36,932 nucleotides of DNA from Pseudomonas amygdali (GCF_002699855.1 NZ_LKBW01000271.1:1-36932); one strand, 5' to 3'; shown: positions 1-9,214, counted from the stretch's first letter. Numbers and translations: made by a program. Notes: generated by a model not told the origin, from the sequence alone.

Positions 1-1
1 C

Positions 2-28
2 AGGATGCAGGCCGCCAAGGCAGCGTAA
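2..28 (+). other. possible 3' end of an upstream coding region
   Basis: The first bases can be read as the last eight codons of a plus-strand gene (ending Ala-Ala-Lys-Ala-Ala, TAA at 26-28). Another frame is also open until a TAA at 34-36, so the frame is a guess. Too little is visible to name a product. It would converge on znuA. Confidence 0.2.
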
Positions 29-60
29 GTGGATAATTGTCCAACCTTCGGGGGGCATAC

Positions 61-101
61 CACTCCAGCGTGGGAATGCCGTGCGTGACGCTCTGCGTCA
101 C
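61..101. repeat. REP-like hairpin downstream of znuA
   Basis: The stretch holds 'AGCGTGGGAATGC' and then a perfect 7-bp stem GTGACGC-TCT-GCGTCAC at 85-101. Similar words recur at 3983-4097, 9111-9214 and 21960-22195, as expected for Pseudomonas REP-type intergenic elements. It lies 31 bp past the znuA stop and could protect or end that transcript. No T-run follows, so it is not a canonical terminator. Confidence 0.55.
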
Positions 102-131
102 ACAGCAGTGCTGCTATGTGGGCGGTGGCAG

Positions 132-1092
132 TCAGAGACTGCTCAGGCAACCTGCCAAATCATCCGCCAGCTTTTGCAGGACTTGCTCGTAACCCTGCGC
201 GGTGGCCGGGGTGTAGCCGCCCAGTCCATCCAGCTCCGCCAGCTTGACCGGCAGGCCTGCGCTCAAGGTTTCAGCCAGACGCGGGCGCAGTGGCGGTTCA
301 CTGAATACACAGGTCTTGCCGGCAGCTTTCAGGCGTTCGCGCATGGCGGCGACGTGCTGGGCGCCGGGCTGGATCTCGGCGGCGATGGCGAATACCCCGG
401 CGTGTTTGAGCCCGTAAGCCTCTTCGAAATAATCGAACGCCTCGTGGAAGACGAAGTAAGGCTTGCCTGCCACTGCACTGACCCGACCCTTGATACGAGC
501 ATCCAGCGCGTCAAGGCGTTTGCTGAATGCGGCAGCGTTACTCGCATAACGAGCTGCATTGGCAGGGTCGGCGGCGCTCAGGTCTGTGGCCATTTTCGCG
601 GCAATCACCCGAGCATTGACGGTCGACAGCCAGAGGTGTGAATCCAGGCTGCCGGGCCGGTGATCATGATCATGTTCGTCTGAATCGTTGTCGTGATCAT
701 GTTCGTGGTCATCATGCGAGGCATTGTCCTGGCCAAAGTGACGCAAGTGCATGCCCGGCAGTGTCTGTACGGCAACTGCAGGCAGTTTGCGGCCCTGAAG
801 GGCGCGCGGCAGGAAGGTTTCCATGTCCGGGCCGATCCAGTAGAGCAACTCGACTTCCTGTACACGCCGTACGTCGGATGGGCGCAGCGCGTAGTTATGC
901 GGTGAGGCACCCGGTGGCAGAAGCACTTGCGGTGTACCGACGCCATCCTGCACAGCCGCTGCAATCAGCTGCAATCAGCTGCAATGGCTTGATACTGGTC
1001 AGCACCCGGACCTCGGCCTGAACAGGGGAAATGACCAGCAGACTGACCCACAAAACAGCAACAAGATTTAAAAGACGGCGCACTCGAATCAC
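132..1092 (-). pseudogene. znuA: Zinc ABC transporter substrate-binding protein ZnuA, frameshifted
   Basis: ZnuA captures zinc in the periplasm and hands it to ZnuB/ZnuC. The N-terminal part, from a GTG at 1092 (a second GTG at 1083 is equally possible), encodes a signal peptide ending VQA and then VLTSIKPLQLIAA. The remainder, in another frame down to 132, continues VQDGVGTPQVLLPPGASPHNYALRPSDV with the typical metal-binding His and an Asp/His-rich loop (HDDHEHDHDND...). The frames part at a tandem copy of a 10-bp unit at 961-980; removing one copy restores a normal protein of about 300 residues. As it stands, the first frame stops at 895 after about 65 residues. A TTG at 974 could restart the rest, but without a signal peptide. 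The gene is divergent from zur-znuCB and separated from it by a Zur-like box. Confidence 0.88.
961..985. repeat. 10-bp tandem duplication inside znuA
   Basis: GCAATCAGCT occurs twice in direct tandem (961-970, 971-980), followed by a partial third copy, GCAAT. On the znuA strand this is CAGCTGATTG repeated inside the codons for Gln-Leu-Ile-Ala. Ten is not a multiple of three, so the duplication shifts the frame. Such repeats arise and can be lost by slipped-strand replication. Confidence 0.9.
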
Positions 1093-1111
1093 TCATATAA
1101 GCCAGGAACAG

Positions 1112-1124
1112 GTAACATAATAAC
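1112..1124. promoter_or_regulatory. candidate Zur operator between znuA and zur
   Basis: GTAACATAATAAC agrees at 9 of 12 defined positions with the palindromic core GTTATA-N-TATAAC known for Gram-negative Zur boxes. It sits in the 58-bp gap between the divergent znuA and zur starts, where one Zur dimer could control both directions. The match is imperfect and the call rests mainly on context. Confidence 0.5.
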
Positions 1125-1150
1125 GTCTCTAGCCAATATCGTCGCTGCTC

Positions 1151-1633
1151 ATGCCCAATACTCCCCTGGCCAGTCGCCCCCATGACCACTCTCACTGCGT
1201 GCATTCGGCACTCGCCGAAGCGGACGCCCTGTGCGCCAAACAGGGGCTGCGCCTGACGACCTTGCGCCGTCGCGTGCTGGAACTGGTCTGGCAAAGCCAC
1301 AAGCCGCTGGGTGCCTACGACATCCTTGCAGTGCTGAGTGATGAAGACGGTCGCCGCGCTGCGCCGCCAACCGTTTATCGTGCACTGGATTTCCTGCTGG
1401 AAAACGGTCTGGTGCACCGCATCGCCTCACTCAACGCGTTCACCGGCTGCAATCACCCCACTCATGCGCATCAGGGGCAGTTTCTGATTTGCCGCCTGTG
1501 TCACGCGGCGATCGAGCTGCAGCACCCAGCCATCAGCAATGCCGTCATCGATGCCGCTGCAGGCGTTGGCTTCGCGGTCGAAGGCCAGACGGTCGAGATC
1601 GTGGGTGTATGCGCCGGCTGCAAGGCGGCTTGA
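1151..1633 (+). CDS. zur: Zinc uptake regulator Zur (Fur family)
   Basis: A 160-residue Fur-family repressor that binds operator DNA when loaded with zinc and shuts down zinc import. The winged-helix recognition region is about residues 71-90 ([20 protein letters not shown]). The dimerisation domain carries the structural-zinc pairs CRLC (114-117) and CAGC (154-157), plus a His cluster around 102-107. The N-terminus has extra His/Cys residues (HDHSHC). The ATG at 1151 has no good Shine-Dalgarno sequence, but it gives the expected family length. It is the first gene of zur-znuC-znuB; its stop TGA overlaps the znuC ATG. The gene is divergent from znuA and presumably controls it. It matches the gene called np20/zur in P. 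aeruginosa. Confidence 0.93.
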   Translation: MPNTPLASRPHDHSHCVHSALAEADALCAKQGLRLTTLRRRVLELVWQSHKPLGAYDILAVLSDEDGRRAAPPTVYRALDFLLENGLVHRIASLNAFTGCNHPTHAHQGQFLICRLCHAAIELQHPAISNAVIDAAAGVGFAVEGQTVEIVGVCAGCKAA

Positions 1634-2430
1634 TGACGGATGCATTGATACGTCTGGAGCAGGTCGCTGTAACGCTGTCCGGGCAAAGCGTTCTGGACAA
1701 CATCCAGTTGAGCGTCAAGCCCGGCGAAATCGTTACGCTGATCGGCCCTAACGGCGCTGGCAAGACCACGCTGGTGCGTGCAGTGCTGGGGCTGCTCAAG
1801 CCCGACTCCGGAACCGTCTGGCGCAAGCCGAAGCTGCGTGTCGGTTACATGCCGCAAAAACTGCATGTGGATCAGACGCTGCCGCTGTCGGTGCTGCGCT
1901 TTTTGCGTCTGGTGCCCGGTGTGGACCGCATGGCTGCAGAGTCGGCCCTGGAAGAAGTCGGGGCCGAGAAGGTCATCGATAGCCCGATTCAAGGTATTTC
2001 CGGTGGCGAGATGCAGCGCGTTCTGCTGGCCCGAGCCTTGTTGCGCAAGCCTGAATTGCTGGTGCTCGATGAGCCGGTGCAGGGTGTCGACGTGGCAGGT
2101 CAGGCCGAGCTGTACGGCCTTATTACCCGGTTGCGCGACCGCCACCAGTGCGGCGTGCTGATGGTGTCTCATGATTTGCATCTGGTCATGAGCACGACCG
2201 ATCAGGTGGTCTGTCTGAACCGCCATGTTTGCTGCTCCGGGCATCCCGAGCAGGTCAGCCATGATCCGGCGTTTGTCGAGCTGTTCGGCAAAAATGCGCA
2301 AAGCCTGGCGATCTATCACCACCATCACGACCACGCCCACGATCTGCATGGCGCTGTGGTGAATGATGCCCCGGCGACTTCCTCACCTACCCACACTCAT
2401 GTTCACGGAGACCACTGCAAGCATGGCTGA
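1633..2430 (+). CDS. znuC: Zinc ABC transporter ATP-binding protein ZnuC
   Basis: Cytoplasmic ATPase that powers zinc import through ZnuB. It has Walker [10 protein letters not shown] (residues 38-46), signature ISGGEMQR, Walker B LLVLDEP and the H-loop SHDLH. The C-terminal tail is rich in His ([11 protein letters not shown]... [13 protein letters not shown]), as in many ZnuC proteins, and may bind zinc. An in-frame upstream extension exists, but the ATG at 1633, overlapping the zur stop (TGATG), fits the family start [10 protein letters not shown] and gives 265 residues. The 3' end overlaps the znuB start by 8 bp, so the three genes are translated as a coupled operon. Confidence 0.94.
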   Translation: MTDALIRLEQVAVTLSGQSVLDNIQLSVKPGEIVTLIGPNGAGKTTLVRAVLGLLKPDSGTVWRKPKLRVGYMPQKLHVDQTLPLSVLRFLRLVPGVDRMAAESALEEVGAEKVIDSPIQGISGGEMQRVLLARALLRKPELLVLDEPVQGVDVAGQAELYGLITRLRDRHQCGVLMVSHDLHLVMSTTDQVVCLNRHVCCSGHPEQVSHDPAFVELFGKNAQSLAIYHHHHDHAHDLHGAVVNDAPATSSPTHTHVHGDHCKHG

Positions 2431-3211
2431 TTTTTTACTGTATGCCTTGCTCGCAGGCGTTGCGCTGGCCGTGGTTGCTGGCCCGCTGGGGTCGTTCGTG
2501 GTCTGGCGGCGCATGGCGTACTTCGGCGATACGCTTTCCCACGCAGCATTGCTCGGTGTGGCGCTTGGCTTCCTGCTGGATATCAGCCCGACCATTGCAG
2601 TGACGGTCGGCTGCCTGCTGCTGGCGGTGCTGCTGGTCACGCTGCAACAGCGCCAGCCGCTGGCCTCGGACACACTGCTGGGGATCCTCGCGCCGAGCAC
2701 GCTGTCGCTCGGCCTGGTGGTGCTCAGCTTCATGCATGAAGTGCGTATCGACCTGATGGCTTATCTGTTTGGCGACCTGCTTGCCATCAGCCCGGCTGAT
2801 CTGACCTGGATCCTGGGCGGCAGCGCGCTGGTGCTGGTATTGATTGTTGCGCTGTGGCGCCCGCTGCTGGCAATCACCGTGCATGAAGAGCTGGCGCGGG
2901 TCGAAGGTCTGCCCGTCGCGGCATTGCGCATGGCGCTGATGCTGCTGATCGCCGTGGTGATCGCTGTGGCGATGAAGATCGTCGGCGTTCTGCTGATCAC
3001 GTCGCTGCTGATCATTCCCGCCGCTGCGGCGCAGCGTCACGCCCGCTCGCCGGAGCAGATGGCGCTGGGTGCAAGCCTGTTAGGCGTGATAGCCGTGTGT
3101 GTCGGGCTATCATTGTCATGGTTCAAGGACACCCCGGCAGGACCGTCTATAGTGGTATCCGCTGCAGCGTTGTTTTTGCTCAGCTTTGTTCTACCCAAGC
3201 GAGCGGTGTAG
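2423..3211 (+). CDS. znuB: Zinc ABC transporter permease ZnuB
   Basis: Integral inner-membrane subunit of the ABC-3 permease family forming the zinc channel with ZnuC. It has 262 residues with about seven to nine hydrophobic segments. The conserved N-terminal motif ([22 protein letters not shown]) and the segment around [20 protein letters not shown] are typical. The ATG at 2423 ([12 protein letters not shown]) is chosen over an upstream in-frame ATG because the extra residues would overlap znuC and look non-coding. It is the last gene of the zur operon. With znuA broken, this permease lacks its cognate binding protein unless another binding protein substitutes. Confidence 0.94.
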   Translation: MADFLLYALLAGVALAVVAGPLGSFVVWRRMAYFGDTLSHAALLGVALGFLLDISPTIAVTVGCLLLAVLLVTLQQRQPLASDTLLGILAPSTLSLGLVVLSFMHEVRIDLMAYLFGDLLAISPADLTWILGGSALVLVLIVALWRPLLAITVHEELARVEGLPVAALRMALMLLIAVVIAVAMKIVGVLLITSLLIIPAAAAQRHARSPEQMALGASLLGVIAVCVGLSLSWFKDTPAGPSIVVSAAALFLLSFVLPKRAV

Positions 3212-3249
3212 ACTTGCTCGTTTTTTGCGCAAACTAGAGAATCGCAGGA

Positions 3250-3966
3250 ATGAAGCCGTTCGCCCCACGCTATCTGCTGCTTGTCGCATTTTCCATCCTG
3301 CTGGGTGCCTGCCAGAGTGCGCCCACTGCCGAGACGCCTGCCTCCGACGTTCAGCCTGACGCGTTCGCTCAGCTTGAGCAGAACATCGTCAGCAATGAGC
3401 TGGCGACGGCCGAGGATCAACTGGCCGCGTTGCAGGCCGCCAATCCTGCCGATATCCGCCTCGAGCCTTTTCAGCGTCGTCTGGCCGAAGCCTATCTGAG
3501 TCGCAGCCAGATCAGCCTGCAGAAGGGTGATATGAATGCGGCGGCCAACGCACTCACTCGTGCGCGCGCGCTGATGCCCAAGGCACCGGCACTGACCAGT
3601 GGCGTCAACGGCGCTATCGCTCATGCGCGCAAGGCCGAGCTGGAGAAAGCCGAAGCTGATTTGAAGGCGGCCGAAGCCAGAAGGGTTGCCAAGCTCATCG
3701 ATCCGTCGGCAGAAAGCACGACAATTGAACTCAAGATCGGCGATATGCGTGCATTACGTCGTCAACTGGACGATATCGCAGCGGATACCGTAGCGTTCAA
3801 CTGTGAAGTGCTGATGGTAGTGCCGCGCACCGAAGACTATCCGTGGCTGGCCACGTTGCTGACCAAACGGGTGGTCAAGGCCAATCCGGATTTCGAGCTG
3901 CAATTGCGTCGCCAGATCGAGCGCAATGAAAAAGCGCAGATCATTCTGACGCCAGCGAAGTCCTGA
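3250..3966 (+). CDS. Conserved lipoprotein with TPR-like helices (PA5502-like)
   Basis: A 238-residue protein with a type II signal peptide: positive start MKPFAPR, hydrophobic core, lipobox LGAC with Cys near residue 20. The residue after Cys is Gln rather than Asp, which favours the outer membrane. The middle part is Ala/Leu-rich alternating helices (LEQNIVSNELATAEDQLAALQAA... AYLSRSQISLQKGDMNAAANALTRARAL) that look like TPR repeats, then a charged coiled coil. In P. aeruginosa a lipoprotein of unknown function lies in the same place after znuB. It starts 38 bp after znuB and may be read from the same transcript, but zinc involvement is only suggested by position. Confidence 0.8.
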   Translation: MKPFAPRYLLLVAFSILLGACQSAPTAETPASDVQPDAFAQLEQNIVSNELATAEDQLAALQAANPADIRLEPFQRRLAEAYLSRSQISLQKGDMNAAANALTRARALMPKAPALTSGVNGAIAHARKAELEKAEADLKAAEARRVAKLIDPSAESTTIELKIGDMRALRRQLDDIAADTVAFNCEVLMVVPRTEDYPWLATLLTKRVVKANPDFELQLRRQIERNEKAQIILTPAKS

Positions 3967-3982
3967 GTCGATTCTTCAAAGC

Positions 3983-4097
3983 GGACGCAGAGCGTCCAGA
4001 ACTGCATTCCCACGCGGAGCGTGAGGGACGAGAAGTGTTGGGGGAGTCTATGTGGGGGCGAGAAGGTTCAGAAAGGCGCTTCCACGCCGGAGCGTGG
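3983..4097. repeat. cluster of REP-like hairpins between the lipoprotein gene and katE
   Basis: Three inverted repeats lie in this convergent gap: GGACGC-AGA-GCGTCC (3983-3997), an imperfect TCCCACGC/GCGTGAGGGA stem (4008-4026) and CCACGC-CGGA-GCGTGG (4082-4097). The words match those at 61-101, 9111-9214 and 21960-22195. They sit between two convergent stops, the usual REP location, and could limit read-through in both directions. Confidence 0.6.
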
Positions 4098-4117
4098 GAG
4101 CGATCTAGCACGTCAGA

Positions 4118-6268
4118 TCAAGCCGGAACAGCCTTGGCTTTCACTTCACGATCCCATACACGGTGCTGAGCAATCGCGTTGAAGAACGCTTTGAACGATT
4201 TGCTATCGGATACCTCCAGCAGGCCCGCATCTTCTTCCAGGCGTAGCAGGCTCAACAGCTCTTTGGCCTCCCCGGCAAAGGAGATGGCCTTGAGGTGCTT
4301 GTAGGCTTCCAGGATGAAGTGCAGTGCCACGCCGTCGCCTTTCAGTGCTTCGATCGAAGCCTTGCCACCCGGCACGAAGACTGCGTCGAACGCTACCGAA
4401 GGCAGGCCTTCAGCCGATGCGTCCACTGGCAGGCTCTTGCCGTCAGCGGTCTTGACCGGTGCGGAGGTCGGGCCCAATACCTTGGCGTGTGCGCCTTCGG
4501 CAGTCAGTGCAGCTTTCATGGCTTCGACCGCTTTGCCGTCCACGCCGTCTGCCACAAGAATGGCAACCTTGCGTGAAACGATATCGCCAGAAAGCAGGTT
4601 GACCTGGCTCAGCGCCGGCGACTCTTTTACCGAAGTCTGACGCACTGGCACGGTCCCGGCAGTCGGTGCTGGCAAGCCCAGATTGGCGGCTACGCGGCTG
4701 GCCAGTTCCAGGTCGATATTGGCCAGAATCTCGTTGACCTGACGGGCACGAATGTACTCGCGCTCGACCTTGCCCAACTCGAAGCTGTAGGCCGCGGTGA
4801 TGTGCTCTTTCTCGTGATGGCTCATGCTCTGGAAGAACAATGTAGCCTGCGAGAAGTGGTCGCCAAACGATTCGCTGCGCTCACGAACCTTGTGCGCTTC
4901 AACGCGCTCAGGGTAGGTCTCGAAGCCGCCATCTACAGGGCCGGCAGGGGTTTCTTTCGGCCAGCCGCCATCGATCGAGTTCGGCTCGTAGGAAGCGCGG
5001 CCCTTGTCGATAGTTGTGCGGTGCTGTGCGTCACGCTGACCGTTGTGGTTCGGCGCAATCGGACGGTTGATCGGGATTTCATGGAAGTTCGGCCCACCCA
5101 GACGGCTGATCTGCGTGTCGGTGTAGGAGAACAGGCGACCTTGCAGCAGCGGGTCATTGGAGAAGTCGATACCTGGCACGATGTGGCCCGGGCAGAAGGC
5201 AACCTGCTCGGTCTCGGCGAAATAGTTGTCCGGGTTACGGTTCAAGACCATCTTGCCCAGCGGAGTGACCGGTACCAGTTCTTCGGGAATGATCTTGGTC
5301 GGATCGAGCAGGTCGAAGTCGAACTTGTGCTCGTCTTCCTCGGCAACGATCTGCACGCCCAGTTCCCATTCCGGGTAGTCGCCCATCTCGATGGATTCCC
5401 ACAGGTCGCGGCGGTGGAAATCGGTGTCCTTGCCAGCGAGCTTCTGCGCTTCGTCCCAGACCAGCGAGCACACGCCGAACTTGGGCTTCCAGTGAAACTT
5501 CACAAAGCTCGACTTACCTTCGGTGTTGATAAAGCGGAAGGTGTGGATACCAAAGCCCTGCATGGTGCGCAGGCTTTTCGGAATGGCACGGTCGGACATG
5601 GTCCACAGCACCATGTGTGCAGATTCCGGCACCAGCGAAACGAAGTCCCAGAAGGTGTCGTGAGCCGAGCCCCCGGTCGGGATTTCGTTATGCGGCTCTG
5701 GTTTTACTGCGTGCACGAAGTCAGGAAACTTGATGGCGTCCTGAATGAAAAAGATCGGCATGTTGTTGCCGACCAGATCGAAGTTGCCTTCTTCGGTGTA
5801 GAGCTTGACCGCAAAGCCACGCACGTCGCGCACGGTATCGCCCGAGCCGCGCGGGCCCTGAACGGTAGAGAAGCGCACGAACACCGGGGTCTTCTTGCCC
5901 GGATCACGCAGGAAGCCCGCTTTACTCAGCGCGCCATGGTCTTCATAGGTCTGGAAATAACCATGTGCCGCGGTGCCGCGGGCGTGAACGATACGCTCCG
6001 GAATACGCTCATGGTCAAAGTGCGTGATCTTTTCACGCATGATGAAGTCTTCGAGCAGCGATGGGCCGCGGCTGCCGACTTTCAGTGTGTTCTGGTTATC
6101 GGAAATCTTGACACCGTGATTGGTGCGCAGGGCCTGCTGGGTCGCGTCCGAGCGGAACTGCTCAAGGCTTTCCAGCTTCTCGTTGGTATTGCCACGGTCC
6201 AGGGTGTCGGTACCTGCCAATTCGCTCTTGGGCGTTGCGGTTACAGGTGGTGCGTTCTTGCTAGCCAT
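4118..6268 (-). CDS. katE: Catalase HPII (large-subunit, KatE)
   Basis: Monofunctional heme catalase converting hydrogen peroxide to water and oxygen in the cytoplasm, often a stationary-phase enzyme. At about 716 residues it is the large-subunit (clade 2) type: a catalase core plus a C-terminal DJ-1/PfpI-like flavodoxin-fold domain (about residues 560-710, [11 protein letters not shown]... VFVPGG). Visible core signatures are the distal His in [13 protein letters not shown], the Asn in [13 protein letters not shown], and the proximal heme-ligand Tyr in [15 protein letters not shown]. The ATG at 6268 (MASKNAPP) follows a strong AAGGAG seven bases upstream; an in-frame ATG eight codons earlier lacks this. 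In P. aeruginosa the lipoprotein gene and metN are neighbours, so katE appears inserted here. Confidence 0.95.
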   Translation of the reverse strand: MASKNAPPVTATPKSELAGTDTLDRGNTNEKLESLEQFRSDATQQALRTNHGVKISDNQNTLKVGSRGPSLLEDFIMREKITHFDHERIPERIVHARGTAAHGYFQTYEDHGALSKAGFLRDPGKKTPVFVRFSTVQGPRGSGDTVRDVRGFAVKLYTEEGNFDLVGNNMPIFFIQDAIKFPDFVHAVKPEPHNEIPTGGSAHDTFWDFVSLVPESAHMVLWTMSDRAIPKSLRTMQGFGIHTFRFINTEGKSSFVKFHWKPKFGVCSLVWDEAQKLAGKDTDFHRRDLWESIEMGDYPEWELGVQIVAEEDEHKFDFDLLDPTKIIPEELVPVTPLGKMVLNRNPDNYFAETEQVAFCPGHIVPGIDFSNDPLLQGRLFSYTDTQISRLGGPNFHEIPINRPIAPNHNGQRDAQHRTTIDKGRASYEPNSIDGGWPKETPAGPVDGGFETYPERVEAHKVRERSESFGDHFSQATLFFQSMSHHEKEHITAAYSFELGKVEREYIRARQVNEILANIDLELASRVAANLGLPAPTAGTVPVRQTSVKESPALSQVNLLSGDIVSRKVAILVADGVDGKAVEAMKAALTAEGAHAKVLGPTSAPVKTADGKSLPVDASAEGLPSVAFDAVFVPGGKASIEALKGDGVALHFILEAYKHLKAISFAGEAKELLSLLRLEEDAGLLEVSDSKSFKAFFNAIAQHRVWDREVKAKAVPA

Positions 6269-6574
6269 CAGAGACTCCTTATCTCGCCCCAATCGTTGAG
6301 TTGGGTTCGCTGAATACGACTTCCCTGGCGTAAGCGGGAAATCACGGTATCCAAGAAGTGACCGAGGCCTAAAACAGCCGTTCCCTTTATTTGTCGCACA
6401 TCTTTACCAACGGTCGCGTTATGCCTGTTGCGCAGGGCAGCCTGCAAATAAATGCTAAGCACAGCGGGCCGGACAGGCTAAAATGCGCGCCCGGCTTTAC
6501 CCGGCCGAGGTAACGAAGCAGGTGGCGTCCTGCCACTGCGCTGATTTTTTAACGCGCCCCACAAGGTTCGCTCC
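6269..6574. other. katE-metN divergent intergenic region
   Basis: The 306-bp gap holds the promoters for both divergent genes. I see no convincing sigma-70 boxes. Near the metN side are an inverted repeat CCGG-CTTTAC-CCGG around 6491-6504 and the hairpin plus T-run annotated separately. I see no gene or complete known riboswitch here. Confidence 0.4.
6518..6550 (+). terminator. hairpin plus T-run ahead of metN, possible attenuator
   Basis: GCAGGTGGC-GTCCT-GCCACTGC forms an 8-bp stem with one bulged G (6518-6539) and is followed by six T (6545-6550). It ends about 25 bp before the metN GTG. A terminator-like element directly upstream of a methionine importer suggests attenuation, but I could not fit the upstream sequence to a known SAM riboswitch. 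Confidence 0.4.
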
Positions 6575-7582
6575 GTGATCGAGTTTCATAACGTCCACAA
6601 AACCTATCGGGTGGCAGGCAAGGAAATACCGGCCCTGCACCCTACCAGCCTGCGTGTCGACGGTGGCCAGGTGTTCGGCATCATCGGCCATTCCGGCGCT
6701 GGCAAAAGTACCCTGCTGCGCCTGATCAACCGTCTGGAGACCCCGAGCGGTGGACAGATCGTGGTTGATGGTGAAGACGTCACGGCGCTTGATGCCAACG
6801 GCTTGCGCCGCTTCCGCCAACAAGTCGGGATGATCTTCCAGCACTTCAATCTGCTGGCCTCCAAAACCGTGGCCGATAATGTTGCGATGCCGCTGACGCT
6901 GGCCGGCGATATGCCCCGCAAGCAGATCGACCAGCGCGTGGCTGAGCTGCTGGAGCGGGTTGGATTGTCCGATCATGCGAAAAAATACCCGGCGCAATTG
7001 TCCGGCGGCCAGAAGCAGCGCGTCGGCATCGCCCGCGCCCTGGCCACCAAGCCGAAAATCCTGCTGTGCGATGAAGCCACCAGCGCGCTGGACCCGCAGA
7101 CCACTGCGTCGGTTTTGCAATTGTTGGCCGAGATCAATCGCGAACTGAAGCTGACCATCGTGCTGATCACCCATGAAATGGACGTGATTCGTCGCGTCTG
7201 TGACCAGGTGGCGGTCATGGACGCTGGCGTGATTGTCGAGCAAGGCAAGGTCGCCGATGTGTTTCTGCATCCGCAGCACCCGACGACCAAGCGTTTTGTG
7301 CAGGAAGATGACCAGATCGATGAAAATGAACAGCGTGACGATTTCGCTCATGTTCAAGGCCGTATCGTGCGCCTGACCTTTCAGGGCGATGCGACGTATG
7401 CGCCTCTGCTGGGCACCGTGGCCCGCGAAACCGGCGTCGACTACAGCATCCTTGCCGGACGCATCGACCGCATCAAGGACACCCCTTATGGGCAGTTGAC
7501 GCTGGCCATCACCGGCGGCGATATGGACGCTGCTTTTGCGCGCTTCACCGCCGCCGACGTTCATATGGAGGTGCTGCGCTGA
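6575..7582 (+). CDS. metN: Methionine ABC transporter ATP-binding protein MetN
   Basis: ATPase of the D/L-methionine importer. It is 335 residues, start GTG at 6575 with AAGG about eight bases upstream. Walker [10 protein letters not shown] (residues 38-46), signature LSGGQKQR, Walker [13 protein letters not shown], and the MUT-type tail motif [20 protein letters not shown] are present. After residue 245 comes the C-terminal NIL (C2) domain, which binds cytoplasmic methionine and causes trans-inhibition in the family. Its TGA overlaps the metI ATG (TGATG). It matches the metNIQ set that follows znuB and the lipoprotein in P. aeruginosa, apart from the intervening katE. Confidence 0.95.
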   Translation: MIEFHNVHKTYRVAGKEIPALHPTSLRVDGGQVFGIIGHSGAGKSTLLRLINRLETPSGGQIVVDGEDVTALDANGLRRFRQQVGMIFQHFNLLASKTVADNVAMPLTLAGDMPRKQIDQRVAELLERVGLSDHAKKYPAQLSGGQKQRVGIARALATKPKILLCDEATSALDPQTTASVLQLLAEINRELKLTIVLITHEMDVIRRVCDQVAVMDAGVIVEQGKVADVFLHPQHPTTKRFVQEDDQIDENEQRDDFAHVQGRIVRLTFQGDATYAPLLGTVARETGVDYSILAGRIDRIKDTPYGQLTLAITGGDMDAAFARFTAADVHMEVLR

Positions 7583-8256
7583 TGGACGCTTTTCTGAACC
7601 TGTTTTCCAATGTCGACTGGTACGAGATCTGGGTCGCCACCGGCGACACGTTGATCATGCTCGGTGTTTCGCTGGGCTTCACCATCCTGCTTGGCCTGCC
7701 GCTGGGTGTGCTGATGTTCCTCACTTCGCCGCGGCAGTTGCTGGAACACAAGCAGCTGTACGCCACGGTCGGGTTGATTGTGAACATGCTGCGTGCGTTG
7801 CCGTTCATCATCCTGCTGATCGTGATGATGCCGCTCACCGAAATCATTACCGGCACGTCACTGGGCATTCTCGGCACGTTGCCGCCGCTGATCGCTGGCG
7901 CCACGCCGTTCTTTGCGCGTCTGGTAGAGACAGCATTGCGCGAAGTGGATCGCGGCATCATCGAAGCCACGCAGGCCATGGGCGCGACGACTCGGCAGAT
8001 CATCGTCAAGGCGCTGCTGCCTGAAGCGCGCCCCGGCATTCTGGCTGCAATCACTGTTACCGCCATAGCGCTGGTGTCGTTCACCGCCATGGCCGGTGCC
8101 GTGGGTGCTGGCGGGCTGGGCGATCTGGCCATCCGATATGGTTATCAACGCTTCCAGAACGATGTGATGTTCGTGACGGTCGTATTGTTGCTGGTGCTGG
8201 TGCAGATTCTGCAAACCATCGGCGACAGACTGGTCGCGCATTTCACACATCGTTGA
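7582..8256 (+). CDS. metI: Methionine ABC transporter permease MetI
   Basis: Inner-membrane permease, 224 residues with about five hydrophobic segments. It shows the ABC inner-membrane signature EATQAMGATTRQIIVKALLPEARPGI, which docks on MetN. Translation is coupled to metN through the TGATG overlap. The gene is followed by a 49-bp spacer with a hairpin and then metQ. Length and sequence are typical for the family and nothing is disrupted. Confidence 0.94.
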   Translation: MDAFLNLFSNVDWYEIWVATGDTLIMLGVSLGFTILLGLPLGVLMFLTSPRQLLEHKQLYATVGLIVNMLRALPFIILLIVMMPLTEIITGTSLGILGTLPPLIAGATPFFARLVETALREVDRGIIEATQAMGATTRQIIVKALLPEARPGILAAITVTAIALVSFTAMAGAVGAGGLGDLAIRYGYQRFQNDVMFVTVVLLLVLVQILQTIGDRLVAHFTHR

Positions 8257-8272
8257 TCGAACCGTTGGTATC

Positions 8273-8290
8273 GGCCCGCCTGTGCGGGCC
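8273..8290 (+). promoter_or_regulatory. hairpin immediately before the metQ ribosome-binding site
   Basis: GGCCCGC-CTGT-GCGGGCC is a perfect 7-bp GC stem ending three bases before AAAGGAG. There is no T-run, so it is unlikely to terminate. Such stems between permease and binding-protein genes often stabilise the downstream message and allow excess binding protein; that role is inferred. Confidence 0.45.
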
Positions 8291-8305
8291 CAAAGGAGTT
8301 GTTGC

Positions 8306-9079
8306 ATGAAAAAACTATTGGCCATATTCGCCGCTGTTACTGCCTTGTCCGCGCAGGCCAACGAAACCCTGACCGTCGCGGCCTCTGCCGTGCCGCACGC
8401 CGAGATTCTCGAGTTCGTCAAACCGACGCTGGCCAAAGAAGGCGTGGACTTGAACATCAAGGTGTTCAACGACTACATCCAGCCGAACGTACAGGTGTCG
8501 CAGAACCGTATGGACGCGAACTTCTTCCAGCACCAGCCGTATCTGGATGAGTTCAACAAGGGCAAGGGCACAGATCTGGTCGCAGTGGCCAAGGTTCACG
8601 TAGAGCCGTTCGGTGCGTACTCGGACAAGTTCAAGACGCTGGAAGAACTGCCCAATGGTGCCAACGTTGCCCTGCCAAACGACGCCACCAATGAAGGCCG
8701 TGCCTTGCTGCTGCTGGCCAAGGCAGGTCTGATTACCTTGAAGGATCCGACCAATATCCTGTCCAAGCCTTCGGATGTCGTGAATAACCCGAAAGACCTC
8801 AAGTTCCGTGAGCTGGAAGCAGCTACGTTGCCGCGCGTACTGACTCAGGTCGATCTGGCGCTGATCAATACCAATTATGCCTTGAGCGCCAAGCTTGAGC
8901 CGACCAAGGACGCACTGATCATCGAAGGTGCCGATTCGCCCTACGCGAACATTCTGGTTGCCCGCCCGGACAACAAGGATTCAGACGCGATGAAAAAGCT
9001 GGTAGCGGCCCTGCAGAGTCCTGAAGTGAAAACCTTCCTGGCCGAGAAATACAAAGGCGCTGTGGTTCCGGCGTTCTGA
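8306..9079 (+). CDS. metQ: Methionine-binding periplasmic protein MetQ (NlpA family)
   Basis: Substrate-binding protein of the MetNIQ importer, 257 residues. The start MKKLLAIF at 8306 has AAAGGAG eight bases upstream. The N-terminus is a Sec signal peptide with a likely cut after SAQA; there is no lipobox Cys, so unlike E. coli MetQ it should be soluble in the periplasm. The NlpA/Lipoprotein-9 fold is recognisable in AASAVPHAEILEFVKP, the motif MDANFFQHQPYLDEFN and PNDATNEGRALLLL. It is the last gene of the operon; downstream are REP-like inverted repeats. Confidence 0.94.
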   Translation: MKKLLAIFAAVTALSAQANETLTVAASAVPHAEILEFVKPTLAKEGVDLNIKVFNDYIQPNVQVSQNRMDANFFQHQPYLDEFNKGKGTDLVAVAKVHVEPFGAYSDKFKTLEELPNGANVALPNDATNEGRALLLLAKAGLITLKDPTNILSKPSDVVNNPKDLKFRELEAATLPRVLTQVDLALINTNYALSAKLEPTKDALIIEGADSPYANILVARPDNKDSDAMKKLVAALQSPEVKTFLAEKYKGAVVPAF

Positions 9080-9110
9080 TCCGATTGTACCTTGCGGTTC
9101 TCGCGCCAGT

Positions 9111-9214
9111 GCTCTGCGTCCCTTGTGACGCAGAGCGTCGGGAACACCTTATCGCTCCCACGCTCTGTGCTCATAGTTATACAGGCGCGTCGTGGGAGCG
9201 AGCTTGCTCGCGAA
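9111..9214. repeat. REP-like inverted repeats between metQ and the Sco gene
   Basis: Two nested structures are visible: a perfect 10-bp stem GCTCTGCGTC/GACGCAGAGC (9111-9136) and a 10-bp pair CGCTCCCACG (9153-9162) with CGTGGGAGCG (9191-9200). The latter runs on as AGCTTGCTCGCGAA, nearly the same word as the long inverted repeat at 22039-22128. The elements lie between convergent genes and may serve as bidirectional transcript ends. Confidence 0.65.

Noticed and set aside
4802..6313. 503-codon open frame antisense to katE
   Set aside because: It mirrors the katE codon pattern and has no ribosome-binding site or recognisable domain. Long antisense frames are common opposite high-GC genes.
6420..6550. 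SAM-type riboswitch ahead of metN
   Set aside because: Only a simple hairpin with a T-run is visible. I could not fit a SAM-I, SAM-II or SAH core.
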